DNA of 64,000 bases from Sediminibacterium roseum. GTDB lineage: Bacteria > Bacteroidota > Bacteroidia > Chitinophagales > Chitinophagaceae. This document shows positions 34,549 to 43,362 of this stretch, piece by piece. The position numbers and the translations under genes were made by a program. Location: positions 1,676,325-1,740,324 of the forward strand of contig NZ_JAACJS010000015.1 in the NCBI RefSeq assembly GCF_009939005.1, read 5' to 3'. The stretch's first letter is position 1; each line of letters opens with the position of its first letter. The notes beneath the pieces are model-generated. The model made no database searches. It was not told the origin of the DNA and saw nothing but the letters and a program-made list of their open reading frames with translations.

Positions 34549-35457
34549 ATGAAATTGAATGTTTACCTAAGCATTGCCCTTGTTTCGCTCGCTGTATTTT
34601 CCTGCGTGAGCCCTAAAAAACTGGAAGCAGAGAAAGCGAAATATGCGGAACTCGGCAATACCTATCTCGATCTTCAGAAAAGGTACCGCGACCTGGAAGA
34701 TGAATTGAAAAGATGTAACAATGCCGTTGACAAAGGCAAGGGTGATATGGTGAACCTCAATAACCAGAAAACCGCGCTGGAAGGCCAGATCGCCGACCTG
34801 AACAAACAGATCGATTACCTGAAAGCCAACAACAATACGGTGCTGAACCAATTGAAGGACCTTTCCGTGGTAACGGGATCGCAGGCAGAGAGCATTAAGA
34901 AATCATTGGAAAACATCGGGGCAAAAGACCTTTACATCAAGGACCTTCAGGGATCCATCGCACGCAAGGACTCTTTGAATATGGCCCTGGTGATGAACCT
35001 GAAAGGCGCCATCGGGAACCTCGACGATAAGGACATCAACATCAAGGTAGACAAAGGTGTGGTATACGTAGACATTTCCGACAAGCTCCTTTTCAAAAGC
35101 GCCAGCTACGAGGTAACCGACCGCGCGAAGGAAGTGCTCGGCAAAGTGGCCAAAGTATTGAATGCGCAGCCGGAGATCGAATTCATGGTGGAGGGCCATA
35201 CCGATTCACTGCCGATACGCAGTGCGGGCATTGCCGATAACTGGGACCTGAGCGTAAAACGCGCAACCACCATTGTAAGGATCTTGCAGGATACCTATGG
35301 CCTCGATCCAAAAAGGATGACAGCCGCCGGCCGCAGCCAGTATTCTCCTTTAATGGACAACAGCACCGCCGAGGGCCGCGCAGCCAACCGCAGAACAAGG
35401 ATCGTGATCCTGCCGCAGCTGGACCAGTTCTTTAAATTGCTCGAGACGAAGAAATAA
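34549..35457 (+). CDS. OmpA-family outer-membrane lipoprotein
   Basis: 302 residues. The lipobox SLAVFSC puts Cys19 at the processing site. A long coiled-coil helix (about 24-130) with repeating Leu/Glu/Lys follows. The C-terminal OmpA domain (about 170-290) contains the peptidoglycan-binding pattern VEGHTDSLPIRS, NWDLSVKRA, GRSQYSP and NRRTRIVILPQL. It probably anchors the outer membrane to peptidoglycan. A terminator follows the stop. Confidence 0.92.
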   Translation: MKLNVYLSIALVSLAVFSCVSPKKLEAEKAKYAELGNTYLDLQKRYRDLEDELKRCNNAVDKGKGDMVNLNNQKTALEGQIADLNKQIDYLKANNNTVLNQLKDLSVVTGSQAESIKKSLENIGAKDLYIKDLQGSIARKDSLNMALVMNLKGAIGNLDDKDINIKVDKGVVYVDISDKLLFKSASYEVTDRAKEVLGKVAKVLNAQPEIEFMVEGHTDSLPIRSAGIADNWDLSVKRATTIVRILQDTYGLDPKRMTAAGRSQYSPLMDNSTAEGRAANRRTRIVILPQLDQFFKLLETKK

Positions 35458-35484
35458 AAAACTAAAGGATATTATTTTAACAGG

Positions 35485-35513
35485 AAAGCCGGTTTAGCAG
35501 ACCGGCTTTTCTT
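35485..35513. terminator. Bidirectional rho-independent terminator
   Basis: A perfect 9-bp stem (35485-35493 with 35501-35509), 7-nt loop, AAA on one side and TTTT-CTT on the other. It serves the OmpA-family gene and the convergent bcp gene. Confidence 0.75.
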
Positions 35514-35547
35514 ATTGGTTCCCTTACCTAAGTCATGCGTGGTTTGA

Positions 35548-36012
35548 TTAGGATTCCCAGGCCTCCACGATCTCTTCCGCGTGGTTCTTACTCACCGGCC
35601 TGTCGATGATCTTAAAGATCTTCCCCTCTTCATCAATCAAAAAAGTAGTGCGCACAACACCCATGTATTTGCGGCCGAAGAGTTGTTTCTCCTGCCAGAG
35701 GCCGTATTTGTTGATGATCTTTTTATCCTCATCGGCCAGCAGGGGAAAAGGCAGGTCGAATTTGTTCCCGAACTTTTTATGGCTTTTTACCGAATCCGGG
35801 CTCACGCCCAGTACCTGGTAGCCTTTTTTCTTCAATAAAGAATAGTTGTCGCGCAGGTTGCAGGCCTGCACCGTGCAGGTAGGGGTATCATCCTGCGGGT
35901 AAAAATAGAGCACCAGTTTTTTGCCTTTGTAATCTGCCAGCGAAACCTCTTTCCCGTCCTGGTCAACCGCCTTAAAAACCGGCGCCTTGCTTCCTTCCTT
36001 TAGAACTGCCAT
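35548..36012 (-). CDS. bcp: Thiol peroxidase Bcp/peroxiredoxin Q
   Basis: 154 residues. The peroxidatic Cys46 sits in FYPQDDTPTCTVQAC and the second Cys51 five residues on is the resolving one, as in atypical 2-Cys Bcp enzymes. LVLYFYP, PDSVKSHKKF and VVRTTFLIDEEGKI also match. It reduces peroxides with thioredoxin in the cytosol. Length normal. It reads divergently from carB, with 188 bp between the starts. Confidence 0.94.
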   Translation of the reverse strand: MAVLKEGSKAPVFKAVDQDGKEVSLADYKGKKLVLYFYPQDDTPTCTVQACNLRDNYSLLKKKGYQVLGVSPDSVKSHKKFGNKFDLPFPLLADEDKKIINKYGLWQEKQLFGRKYMGVVRTTFLIDEEGKIFKIIDRPVSKNHAEEIVEAWES

Positions 36013-36170
36013 GTTGTTCGTTTGTGTAAGTATGATGAATTATTGCTATGGTGGCCTGTAAACAGGCAAACTTACAAAAACTCAACCGCTCTTCTCCCGG
36101 CGCGTGCGGGCTGGGGAAAACAGGGATCACATTTTTTCAAAAAATAACAAGCGTTATCCCTCATCAGCCT

Positions 36171-36178
36171 TACATTTG
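36171..36178 (+). promoter_or_regulatory. Bacteroidota -7 box before carB
   Basis: TACATTTG, an exact TAnnTTTG followed by C, 22 bp before the ATG at 36201. Confidence 0.55.
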
Positions 36179-36200
36179 CACAATTTATTTTTTTGCAACT

Positions 36201-37847
36201 ATGCCCAGAGACAAATCCATCAAATCCGTACTGATCATTGGTTCAGGCCCGATCATCATCGGCCAGGCCTGCGAATTCGACTACTCAGGTTCACAAGCCG
36301 CCAGAAGCCTGCGCGAAGAGGGTATCGAGGTGATATTGATCAACAGCAACCCGGCCACCATTATGACCGACCCCATGATGGCCGACCGTGTTTATCTCCT
36401 GCCCCTTACCGTAGAAAGCATCGAACAGATCCTGGAAGAGAACAAGATCGATGCCGTATTGCCTACCATGGGCGGACAAACCGCGCTCAATCTCTGTAAA
36501 GAGGCAGATGAGCTGGGCATCTGGGAAAAATACAACTGCCGCATGATCGGTGTGGATGTGGCTGCGATAGATACTGCGGAGGACAGGGAGAAATTCCGCC
36601 AGCTTATGGTAAAGATCGGTATCCAGGTTGCGCCGAGCCGCGTGGCAAACAGCTTTCTAGAGGGAAAGGAGTTTGCACAGGAGATCGGTTTCCCCCTGGT
36701 GATTCGCCCGTCGTTCACGTTAGGCGGTACCGGCGGCGGTTTTGTTCATACCAAAGACGATCTGGATGCCGCACTCGATAAAGGATTGAAAGCATCACCC
36801 ATTCACGAAGTGCTTGTTGAAAAAGCTGTGTTGGGATGGAAAGAATATGAACTTGAATTGCTGAGGGACCAGAACGACAACGTGGTGATCATCTGTACCG
36901 TTGAAAACCTCGACCCGATGGGTGTTCACACGGGAGATTCCATTACTGTTGCGCCGGCAATGACACTGAGCGATACATCGTTCCAGGACATGCGCAACAA
37001 AGCCATCCTGATGATGCGCTCACTCGGAAATTTTGCGGGTGGATGCAATGTCCAGTTTGCGCAGAACCCCGAAACAGAAGAACTGATTGCCGTGGAGATC
37101 AACCCGCGCGTGAGCCGCTCTTCGGCGCTTGCTTCTAAAGCAACAGGCTATCCGATCGCAAAAATTGCAGCAAAACTGGCTATCGGTTATTCATTGGATG
37201 AACTGAAGAACCAGATCACCATGACCACCTCGGCCTACTTCGAACCGGCGCTCGATTACGTGATTGTAAAAGTACCACGCTGGAACTTCGATAAATTCAA
37301 AGGTGCAAACGACACACTCGGCCTGCAGATGAAGAGCGTTGGCGAGGTGATGGCGATTGGAAGGAGCTTTACCGAAGCGATCCAGAAAGCCTGCCAGAGC
37401 CTTGAGAACGAAGCCATCGGCCTCGGCTATTATGGAAAGAGCCTGATGAAAAGCGAAGAGCTTGTTGAATACATAAAGACCCCGAAATGGGACCGCATCT
37501 TCCGCATCAAGGATGCGCTGATGCAGGGCTCTACCGTAAAATCAATTTCACAGGCAACGCGCATCGACCGGTGGTTCATCTACCAGATCCAGATCATTGC
37601 GAACATGGAAAAAGAGATGATGAAATACACCCTCGAAACCATTCCCGACCAATTGCTGAAAGAAGCCAAGAAAAACGGCTTCGGCGATCTGCAGATCTCG
37701 CGCATTCTCGATGGCAACTGCACAGAGGACCAGGTATATGAAAAACGCAAGGCACTCGGCATCACACGCGTTTACAAAATGGTGGATACCTGCAGCGCTG
37801 AGTTTGAAGCAAAAACACCTTACTTCTACAGCACGTTTGAGAATTAG
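36201..37847 (+). CDS. carB: Carbamoyl-phosphate synthase large subunit, N-terminal half only
   Basis: 548 residues, about half of a normal CarB (about 1,070). Only the first ATP-grasp domain and oligomerisation domain are present: GSGPIIIGQACEFDYSGSQA, VLPTMGGQTALNL, FTLGGTGGGF and EINPRVSRSSALASKATGYP, ending in the CarB segment MVDTCSAEFEAKTPYFYST. The second half, with the carbamate-kinase-like ATP site, is missing from all frames to 38083. The cut falls at the domain boundary, so a natural split gene is likely, as in Aquifex and Methanocaldococcus. The last codons and the TAG stop overlap a GAATTAG repeat. An upstream extension to 36048 is rejected: it spans the promoter. Confidence 0.9.
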   Translation: MPRDKSIKSVLIIGSGPIIIGQACEFDYSGSQAARSLREEGIEVILINSNPATIMTDPMMADRVYLLPLTVESIEQILEENKIDAVLPTMGGQTALNLCKEADELGIWEKYNCRMIGVDVAAIDTAEDREKFRQLMVKIGIQVAPSRVANSFLEGKEFAQEIGFPLVIRPSFTLGGTGGGFVHTKDDLDAALDKGLKASPIHEVLVEKAVLGWKEYELELLRDQNDNVVIICTVENLDPMGVHTGDSITVAPAMTLSDTSFQDMRNKAILMMRSLGNFAGGCNVQFAQNPETEELIAVEINPRVSRSSALASKATGYPIAKIAAKLAIGYSLDELKNQITMTTSAYFEPALDYVIVKVPRWNFDKFKGANDTLGLQMKSVGEVMAIGRSFTEAIQKACQSLENEAIGLGYYGKSLMKSEELVEYIKTPKWDRIFRIKDALMQGSTVKSISQATRIDRWFIYQIQIIANMEKEMMKYTLETIPDQLLKEAKKNGFGDLQISRILDGNCTEDQVYEKRKALGITRVYKMVDTCSAEFEAKTPYFYSTFEN

Positions 37848-37875
37848 GAATTAGTAATCAGGAATTAATAATTTG
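37841..37875. repeat. GAATTAG heptamer-like array at the end of carB
   Basis: Short AT-rich units GAATTAGGAATTAGTAATC and GGAATTAATAATT occur at 37841-37873. The carB stop codon TAG (37845-37847) lies inside the first unit. A matching AT-rich array sits 165 bp downstream (38039-38077). The same kind of array occurs at 52139-52290. Confidence 0.7.
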
Positions 37876-37879
37876 GAAG

Positions 37880-37911
37880 AGGCTGTCTCAAAGGTTCGGG
37901 ACAGCCTTTTT
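37880..37911 (+). terminator. Rho-independent terminator after carB
   Basis: A perfect 8-bp stem (37880-37887 with 37900-37907), 12-nt loop, and TTTTT-C after it. It is 33 bp beyond the stop, just after the AT-rich array. Confidence 0.8.
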
Positions 37912-38013
37912 CATGTACTGCCACGAAAAAAGTGGAATCGCATTCCTTCAGCTATTGTGCAAAGGCACCACTTAAATAACAGTTAACCTTCTGCACTAAC
38001 AAAGCTTTTATTC

Positions 38014-38021
38014 TATTTTTG
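38014..38021 (+). promoter_or_regulatory. Bacteroidota -7 box before the fusion gene
   Basis: TATTTTTG fits TAnnTTTG. The start codon at 38083 lies 61 bp downstream, with an AT-rich repeat array in the 5' leader (38039-38077). Confidence 0.45.
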
Positions 38022-38038
38022 TAAGTCCACGCACCAAC

Positions 38039-38077
38039 AATTACTAATTATTAATTATTAATTACCAATTATTAACT
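38039..38077. repeat. AT-rich TAATTA array in the 5' leader of the fusion gene
   Basis: Tandem-like units of CTAATTATTAATTATTAATTA between the promoter and the start codon of the 1,133-residue gene. Its pattern mirrors, in inverted form, the array at the end of carB (37841-37873). Confidence 0.65.
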
Positions 38078-38082
38078 CATCC

Positions 38083-41000
38083 ATGCGTTCGCAAGTATTC
38101 CAGACCAGCACCCCCACCCGTTGGCAACGTGTCAAGTGGGGTTTCCGTGTACTTGGGGTATTGCTGTTGCTGGCCATCGTGGTGGTGGGCATTACCATTT
38201 CGAGCATGGAAAACCCGGATGTTCCCCTTGAGGGCAGGGCCATGAAGAAAGTGCTCAACGAGGACCAGCCCGAATATCGCGCCAGCGAGCTGGGAAAAAA
38301 ATACCGGGGGTTCCGCAAACAGATCGAGGATCGCTGGGCCCGCGGAAGGGGCATCGGGCAGAACAACGCCGTGCTCAATCTTTCCAACTCGGCCCTCTTC
38401 AGCGATTCAACCGGGATACGCGCAGCTTTTTACGTGGCATGGGACAACCAGTCTTTTTTCTCGCTGCGCAAGAACATTTCCAAAATGAACCTCGTGTTGC
38501 CCGAATGGTTGTTTGTTGATCCCAAGGCCGATACCCTTCTTTCAAAAATGGAAAAAGACCAGCGCGCATACGATCTCATCAAAGCATCGGGTGTGCGTGT
38601 GATGCCTATGCTATCGAACAGCGACAACGGCAAATTCAATGGCGCCGCGCTGCACCGCATTTTTAACGATCCGAAAAAAACAGACAGGCTCATCAGCGAT
38701 GTTGTAAAATTTCTTAGGAAACACAATTTCAACGGTATCAATGTAGACTTTGAAGAACTGCAGGAAGACAACGACGCAGTGCTCATCAACTTCGAAAGAA
38801 AACTCTACGATTCGCTGCACAAATATGGAATGCTGGTAACACAGAACGTTTCTCCCTTCAACAGCGATTATAATTACTCGGAGCTGGCGAAGTACAACGA
38901 TTATATTTTCCTGATGGCTTACGACCAGCACCACGAAGAAAGCAAGCCCGGCCCTATATCCGACCAACGCTGGATTCAGACCGCGGTAAACCACCTCGCC
39001 GCAAAAGTGCCGCCGCAAAAGATCGTTTTGAACCTGGCGGCGTATGGTTACGACTGGAGCAAAGACACCACCGAAACCCTCACCTACCAGGAGGCGCTTA
39101 CGGTTGCACGGGAGAGCGAAGTGAAAGTGAAGTTCGACAACGACACTTACAACCTCAACTACCGCTACTACGACGGGAAGGATAAGATTCACGATGTTTA
39201 TTTTACCGATGCCGCCACCAATTTCAACACACTTCGTTTTGCAACCGAATACGGGTTGGCGGGAACAGCCATCTGGCGCCTGGGCAGCGAAGACGACCGC
39301 CTTTGGGATTTTTACAACCTTGTAATGACGAAAGACGCGCTGAAAAAATTCAACTTCAAGGAATTTGATAAAGTGGAAAGTCGCAGCACCCCCGATTTTA
39401 TCGGCGAAGGCGAGGTGCTCGATATGCTGGCCACGCCATCAGACGGGCACATCATTACAGAGATAGACACCGTAGACATGCTGATTGCCGAGCAGGATTA
39501 TGAAAAGCTCCCATCCTCCTACGTTGTAAAAAAATATGGCAAGCGCTCAGATAAAAAACTGGTGCTTACCTATGACGACGGCCCCGACCCTTTGTACACC
39601 AAACAGATCCTCGATACACTCAAATATTACAAGGTGCCCGCGAGTTTCTTTCTTGTGGGCATTGAGGCAGAGAACAACATCCCGCTGGTAAAACGCATCT
39701 TCAGGGAAGGGCACGAGATCGGCAACCATACGTTTACGCATCCCAATATGGCCGAGGTGAGCCGCAAGCGCGCGTTGCTGGAGATCGATGCAACGCGCCT
39801 GCTGATCGAATGCATCATCGGCAGGAGTACGGTCATGTTCCGCGCGCCTTACAACGCAGACAGCGACCCCGAAAAATCGGAAGAGATGGTGCCGGTGGCA
39901 TTAAGCAGAACGAGAAACTACATCACCATCGGCGAAAGCATTGATCCCGAAGACTGGCAGAAGGCCGATATTCCTGAACTGAATGGAGACAGCATCCTCA
40001 ACCGCATCATCCGGATCTATAATTTTCATTTAAGCAACAACGACAGCGCCAATATTATTTTGCTGCACGATGCCGGGGGCGACAGGAGTGCAACCGTAGA
40101 GGCCACGGGCAAGATCATCCGTTATTTCCAGGCGCAGGGTTACGAGTTTGTTACGGTTGCGGGGCTGCTCAACAAAAAGCCCGAAGACATGATGCCACCG
40201 GTAGAACCCGGTATGGGCTATGCGCTGCTCAACTTCAATTATTTTGTGGCAGCGTCGGGTTACGTGGTAAGCCATTTGCTGTATGCATTGTTCCTTGTAT
40301 TCATGATCCTGGGCGCGATCCGCATCTTTGTGCTCGGCTTCTTCGCCTTCAAACAAAGAAAAAAGGAACGGCTGTTGAAAAAGCAGCCGTTGCCCGGCGA
40401 TCCGCTGGTATCCATCATCGTACCGGCATTCAACGAAGAAGTGAATGCGGTGAGCTCGCTCGAAAACCTGCTGCGTTGCGATTACCCGAACTTCAACATC
40501 ATTTTTGTGGATGATGGAAGTACCGACAATACTTACAAAAAAGTATTTACCGCATTTGAATTTCATCCGAAAGTAAAAGTGTTTACCAAGGCGAACGGAG
40601 GAAAATCTTCGGCCCTCAATTTTGGCATCGATAAAACCGATGCTTCGTTTGTTGTATGCATAGATGCCGACACCAAACTGCTGCCCGATGCCGTTTCGCA
40701 ACTGATGAAAAATTTCGGCAACGAAAAAACCGGTGCGGTTGCGGGCATGGTAAAAGTGGGCAACGAAGTGAACTGGCTCACCAGATGGCAGAGCATAGAA
40801 TATACGATCAGCCAGAATTTCGACAGGAAAGGATTCGCCTATCCCAATGCCATCACCGTTATACCCGGGGCGATCGGCGCATTCAGAAAAGAGGTGATCA
40901 TAGAAGCCGGTGGATTTACGAGCGATACGCTGGCCGAAGACTGCGACATCACCATACGCATCCTGCGCGCCGGCTACACCGTTGCCAACGAGCCCAACGC

Positions 41001-41484
41001 ATTTGCCTATACGGAAGCCCCCGAAAAACTCAGCCAGTTCTTTAAACAGCGTTACCGCTGGACCTTCGGGGTTATGCAAACCTTCTGGAAACACAAAGAC
41101 GCGCTGTTCAACCTCAGGTACAAGGCGCTGGCATGGGTGGCCCTGCCGGATATCCTGTTGTTTAAATACATCATCCCGTTTTTCAGCCCGATAGGCGACC
41201 TGCTCATGGTTCTCGGCCTGTTTACTGAAAACCGGGGCAAGATCGGGCTCTACTATCTTGTTTTCCTGATCTTCGATGCAATGATCGCCGGGGTGGCCTT
41301 CTTCTTCGAAAAGGAACGGCCGTGGAAACTGCTTTGGCTGATACCACAGCGTTTGATCTACCGCTGGCTCATGCTCATCGTTCTTTTCCGCTCCTATAAA
41401 CGCGCCATCAAAGGCGAACTGCAGCACTGGGGGGTGTTGAAGAGAACCGGTAATGTGAGGGATATAGGGATGGAGGCTGCTTAA
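38083..41484 (+). CDS. GH18-like / polysaccharide deacetylase / GT2 glycosyltransferase fusion protein
   Basis: 1,133 residues. A TM helix (about 20-42) leads to a GH18-like domain (about 95-425) whose active-site strand reads FNGINVDFEEL near 217-227: the D and E of the usual DxDxE are kept, the earlier Asp residues are Asn. A NodB deacetylase domain (about 490-690) follows, with LTYDDGPDP and HEIGNHTFTHP (metal Asp and His). TM segments near 715-760 lead to a GT2 domain (about 775-1000) with VPAFNEE, DDGST, DADTK, EDCD and QRYRW, then further TMs. It likely makes and trims an extracellular polymer, PNAG- or chitin-like. Product unproven. Confidence 0.9.
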   Translation: MRSQVFQTSTPTRWQRVKWGFRVLGVLLLLAIVVVGITISSMENPDVPLEGRAMKKVLNEDQPEYRASELGKKYRGFRKQIEDRWARGRGIGQNNAVLNLSNSALFSDSTGIRAAFYVAWDNQSFFSLRKNISKMNLVLPEWLFVDPKADTLLSKMEKDQRAYDLIKASGVRVMPMLSNSDNGKFNGAALHRIFNDPKKTDRLISDVVKFLRKHNFNGINVDFEELQEDNDAVLINFERKLYDSLHKYGMLVTQNVSPFNSDYNYSELAKYNDYIFLMAYDQHHEESKPGPISDQRWIQTAVNHLAAKVPPQKIVLNLAAYGYDWSKDTTETLTYQEALTVARESEVKVKFDNDTYNLNYRYYDGKDKIHDVYFTDAATNFNTLRFATEYGLAGTAIWRLGSEDDRLWDFYNLVMTKDALKKFNFKEFDKVESRSTPDFIGEGEVLDMLATPSDGHIITEIDTVDMLIAEQDYEKLPSSYVVKKYGKRSDKKLVLTYDDGPDPLYTKQILDTLKYYKVPASFFLVGIEAENNIPLVKRIFREGHEIGNHTFTHPNMAEVSRKRALLEIDATRLLIECIIGRSTVMFRAPYNADSDPEKSEEMVPVALSRTRNYITIGESIDPEDWQKADIPELNGDSILNRIIRIYNFHLSNNDSANIILLHDAGGDRSATVEATGKIIRYFQAQGYEFVTVAGLLNKKPEDMMPPVEPGMGYALLNFNYFVAASGYVVSHLLYALFLVFMILGAIRIFVLGFFAFKQRKKERLLKKQPLPGDPLVSIIVPAFNEEVNAVSSLENLLRCDYPNFNIIFVDDGSTDNTYKKVFTAFEFHPKVKVFTKANGGKSSALNFGIDKTDASFVVCIDADTKLLPDAVSQLMKNFGNEKTGAVAGMVKVGNEVNWLTRWQSIEYTISQNFDRKGFAYPNAITVIPGAIGAFRKEVIIEAGGFTSDTLAEDCDITIRILRAGYTVANEPNAFAYTEAPEKLSQFFKQRYRWTFGVMQTFWKHKDALFNLRYKALAWVALPDILLFKYIIPFFSPIGDLLMVLGLFTENRGKIGLYYLVFLIFDAMIAGVAFFFEKERPWKLLWLIPQRLIYRWLMLIVLFRSYKRAIKGELQHWGVLKRTGNVRDIGMEAA

Positions 41485-41563
41485 GAAGTCTATAGCCAAT
41501 AGGGAATGGCCCACGCACCATTCACGACTTTTCCCTTACTTTGCAACTCCTAATAAACACGCA

Positions 41564-42526
41564 ATGAAACTGACTGATATCCAGGTATTGAATGAAAAAG
41601 AAACCCGCGGTGGTTTTGGCGAAGGCATCCATGAGATCGGGAAAGAGAATGAGAACGTGGTGGTACTCACCGCCGATCTCGCCGGCTCATTGAAACTCGG
41701 GCCCTTTATCAAAGATTTTCCAAACCGTTTTGTACAGGTGGGTATTGCCGAGGCAAACATGATCGGTATTGCTGCCGGTATGACCATTGGTGGAAAGGTG
41801 CCCTACACCACAACTTTCGCAAACTTCAGTACCGGGCGGGTATACGACCAGATCCGCCAGAGTGTTGCATACAGCGGCAAGAATGTAAAGATCTGTGCAT
41901 CGCACGCCGGCCTTACCCTGGGCGAAGACGGCGCCACGCACCAGATCCTCGAAGACATCGGCCTGATGAAAATGTTGCCGGGCATGACCGTGATCGTTCC
42001 CTGCGATTTCAACCAGACCAAAGCAGCCACCAAGGCGATCGCTTCATATGAGGGGCCCGTTTACCTGCGTTTCGGCAGGCCCAAATGGCCCAACTTTACA
42101 AAAGAAGATGGCAGCGACTTCGTGATCGGTAAGGCACAGCAACTCAGCGAAGGAACCGATGTTTCTATTTTTGCCTGCGGCCACATGGTCTGGAAAGCCA
42201 TAGAAGCCGGACGGTTACTGGAAGCAAAAGGCATCAGCGTAGAACTCATCAACATACATACCATCAAACCGCTGGATGAAGAGGCCGTTCTCAAATCCAT
42301 CACCAAAACAAAATGTGCCGTAACCGTAGAAGAACACAACGTGATCGGCGGCCTCGGCGATGCCATTGCGCAGGTAGCGGCGAAACATCTTCCCATTCCA
42401 ATCGAATACATCGGCACCAATGACACCTTTGGCGAGAGCGGTAAACCAACCGAACTGCTTACCAAATATGGCCTGGATACGCCATTCATAGTTGAGGCGG
42501 TAGAGAAAGTGATCAAAAGAAAATAA
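41564..42526 (+). CDS. Transketolase C-terminal subunit
   Basis: 320 residues: the pyrimidine-binding and C-terminal regions of a split transketolase. Segments are VVLTADLAGSLKLGPFIKDF, QVGIAEANMIGIAAGM, FANFSTGRVYDQIRQSVAY, ASHAGLTLGEDGATHQ and the C-terminal EEHNVIGGLGDAIA. An N-terminal half with the thiamine-diphosphate-binding motif GDG...N is not adjacent and not in this window. With it, the enzyme moves two-carbon units between sugar phosphates. It follows the fusion gene by 79 bp with a near -7 box (TTACTTTG, 41535-41542). A terminator follows. Confidence 0.88.
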   Translation: MKLTDIQVLNEKETRGGFGEGIHEIGKENENVVVLTADLAGSLKLGPFIKDFPNRFVQVGIAEANMIGIAAGMTIGGKVPYTTTFANFSTGRVYDQIRQSVAYSGKNVKICASHAGLTLGEDGATHQILEDIGLMKMLPGMTVIVPCDFNQTKAATKAIASYEGPVYLRFGRPKWPNFTKEDGSDFVIGKAQQLSEGTDVSIFACGHMVWKAIEAGRLLEAKGISVELINIHTIKPLDEEAVLKSITKTKCAVTVEEHNVIGGLGDAIAQVAAKHLPIPIEYIGTNDTFGESGKPTELLTKYGLDTPFIVEAVEKVIKRK

Positions 42527-42550
42527 GACCCCATTGATATTTTTACCTGA

Positions 42551-42575
42551 CCGCAGCTTTTGGCTGCGGTTTTTG
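42551..42575 (+). terminator. Rho-independent terminator after the transketolase half
   Basis: A perfect 7-bp stem (42551-42557 with 42563-42569), loop TTTTG, followed by TTTTTTG. Confidence 0.8.
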
Positions 42576-42707
42576 TTTGGGCATACCTGTTACTCAAAGT
42601 CAAATGGAACTACGGACAGTGGTAAAATGTCTGATCCGGCCCGCGATTTGTCCAGCAAACCAACCTTTCTTTACCATACAAATTCTAATTTGTATCAAAT
42701 TTATTGT

Positions 42708-43280
42708 ATGCGCAGACTCACGGTATTCAACTTCACAACCGTTAATGGTTTCTTGAATGATGAAAATGGCAACATCGGCTGGCACAAACAAATGGACCCC
42801 GGTGAAGACGAAAAAGAATACACGAGCAACGCAGCCCGCTCACAACACGTGCTGGTGTTCGGCCGCGTTACCTACCAGATGATGGCCTGGTACTGGCCCT
42901 CGCCCGAGGCGGCCAGGCAAAACCCACAAATGGCCCAAAGCATGAACGAATCGGAAAAGATCGTTTTCTCCAGAACGCTTGAAAAAGCCGACTGGAACAA
43001 CACAACCCTGGTGAGCGGCGATCTCATTGAGGAGATCAAAAAACTAAAACAGCAACCCGGCAATGACCTCACCATCCTGGGCAGCGGCTCCCTCGTTACT
43101 CAATTGTCTGATGCAGGATTGATAGACCAATACGAGATCATGATCGACCCCATCGCCATCGGTTCCGGCACCCCTATGTTCAACGGCCTCAAAGAACCGC
43201 TGGAACTAAAACTCGTTAACTCTAAAGTGTTCAAGAGCGGCGTTGTTGTTTTGTCTTATGAGAAAAATGGGAATGGATAA
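42708..43280 (+). CDS. RibD C-terminal/dihydrofolate-reductase-like protein
   Basis: 190 residues from the ATG at 42708. It opens MRRLTVFNFTTVNGFL, has VLVFGRVTYQMMA and VFSRTLEKADWNNT, then DLTILGSGSLVTQLSDAGLIDQ and NSKVFKSGVVVLSYEK, the usual layout of the COG0262/RibD_C family. These often bind NADPH, but few have a proven substrate; it is not next to riboflavin genes. The preceding 130 bp hold a terminator and AT-rich promoter-like sequence. The next gene starts 83 bp downstream. Confidence 0.85.
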   Translation: MRRLTVFNFTTVNGFLNDENGNIGWHKQMDPGEDEKEYTSNAARSQHVLVFGRVTYQMMAWYWPSPEAARQNPQMAQSMNESEKIVFSRTLEKADWNNTTLVSGDLIEEIKKLKQQPGNDLTILGSGSLVTQLSDAGLIDQYEIMIDPIAIGSGTPMFNGLKEPLELKLVNSKVFKSGVVVLSYEKNGNG

Positions 43281-43362
43281 CCTTCGCCTTCTTCCGAACG
43301 TTCCAAAAACACAACGCTCCATTATCCTGAACAAAAAACCTGCTGCACTCAACCCGACCACC

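Noticed and set aside
37841..38082. Frameshifted second half of carB
   Set aside because: I looked at the 235 bp to the next gene for CarB C-terminal motifs in other frames and saw none; the region is a terminator, repeats and promoter.
40030..41514. 494-codon open frame on the minus strand
   Set aside because: It is antisense to the GT2 part of the large fusion gene, which has clear motifs on the plus strand. Long antisense frames are common over high-GC coding regions.
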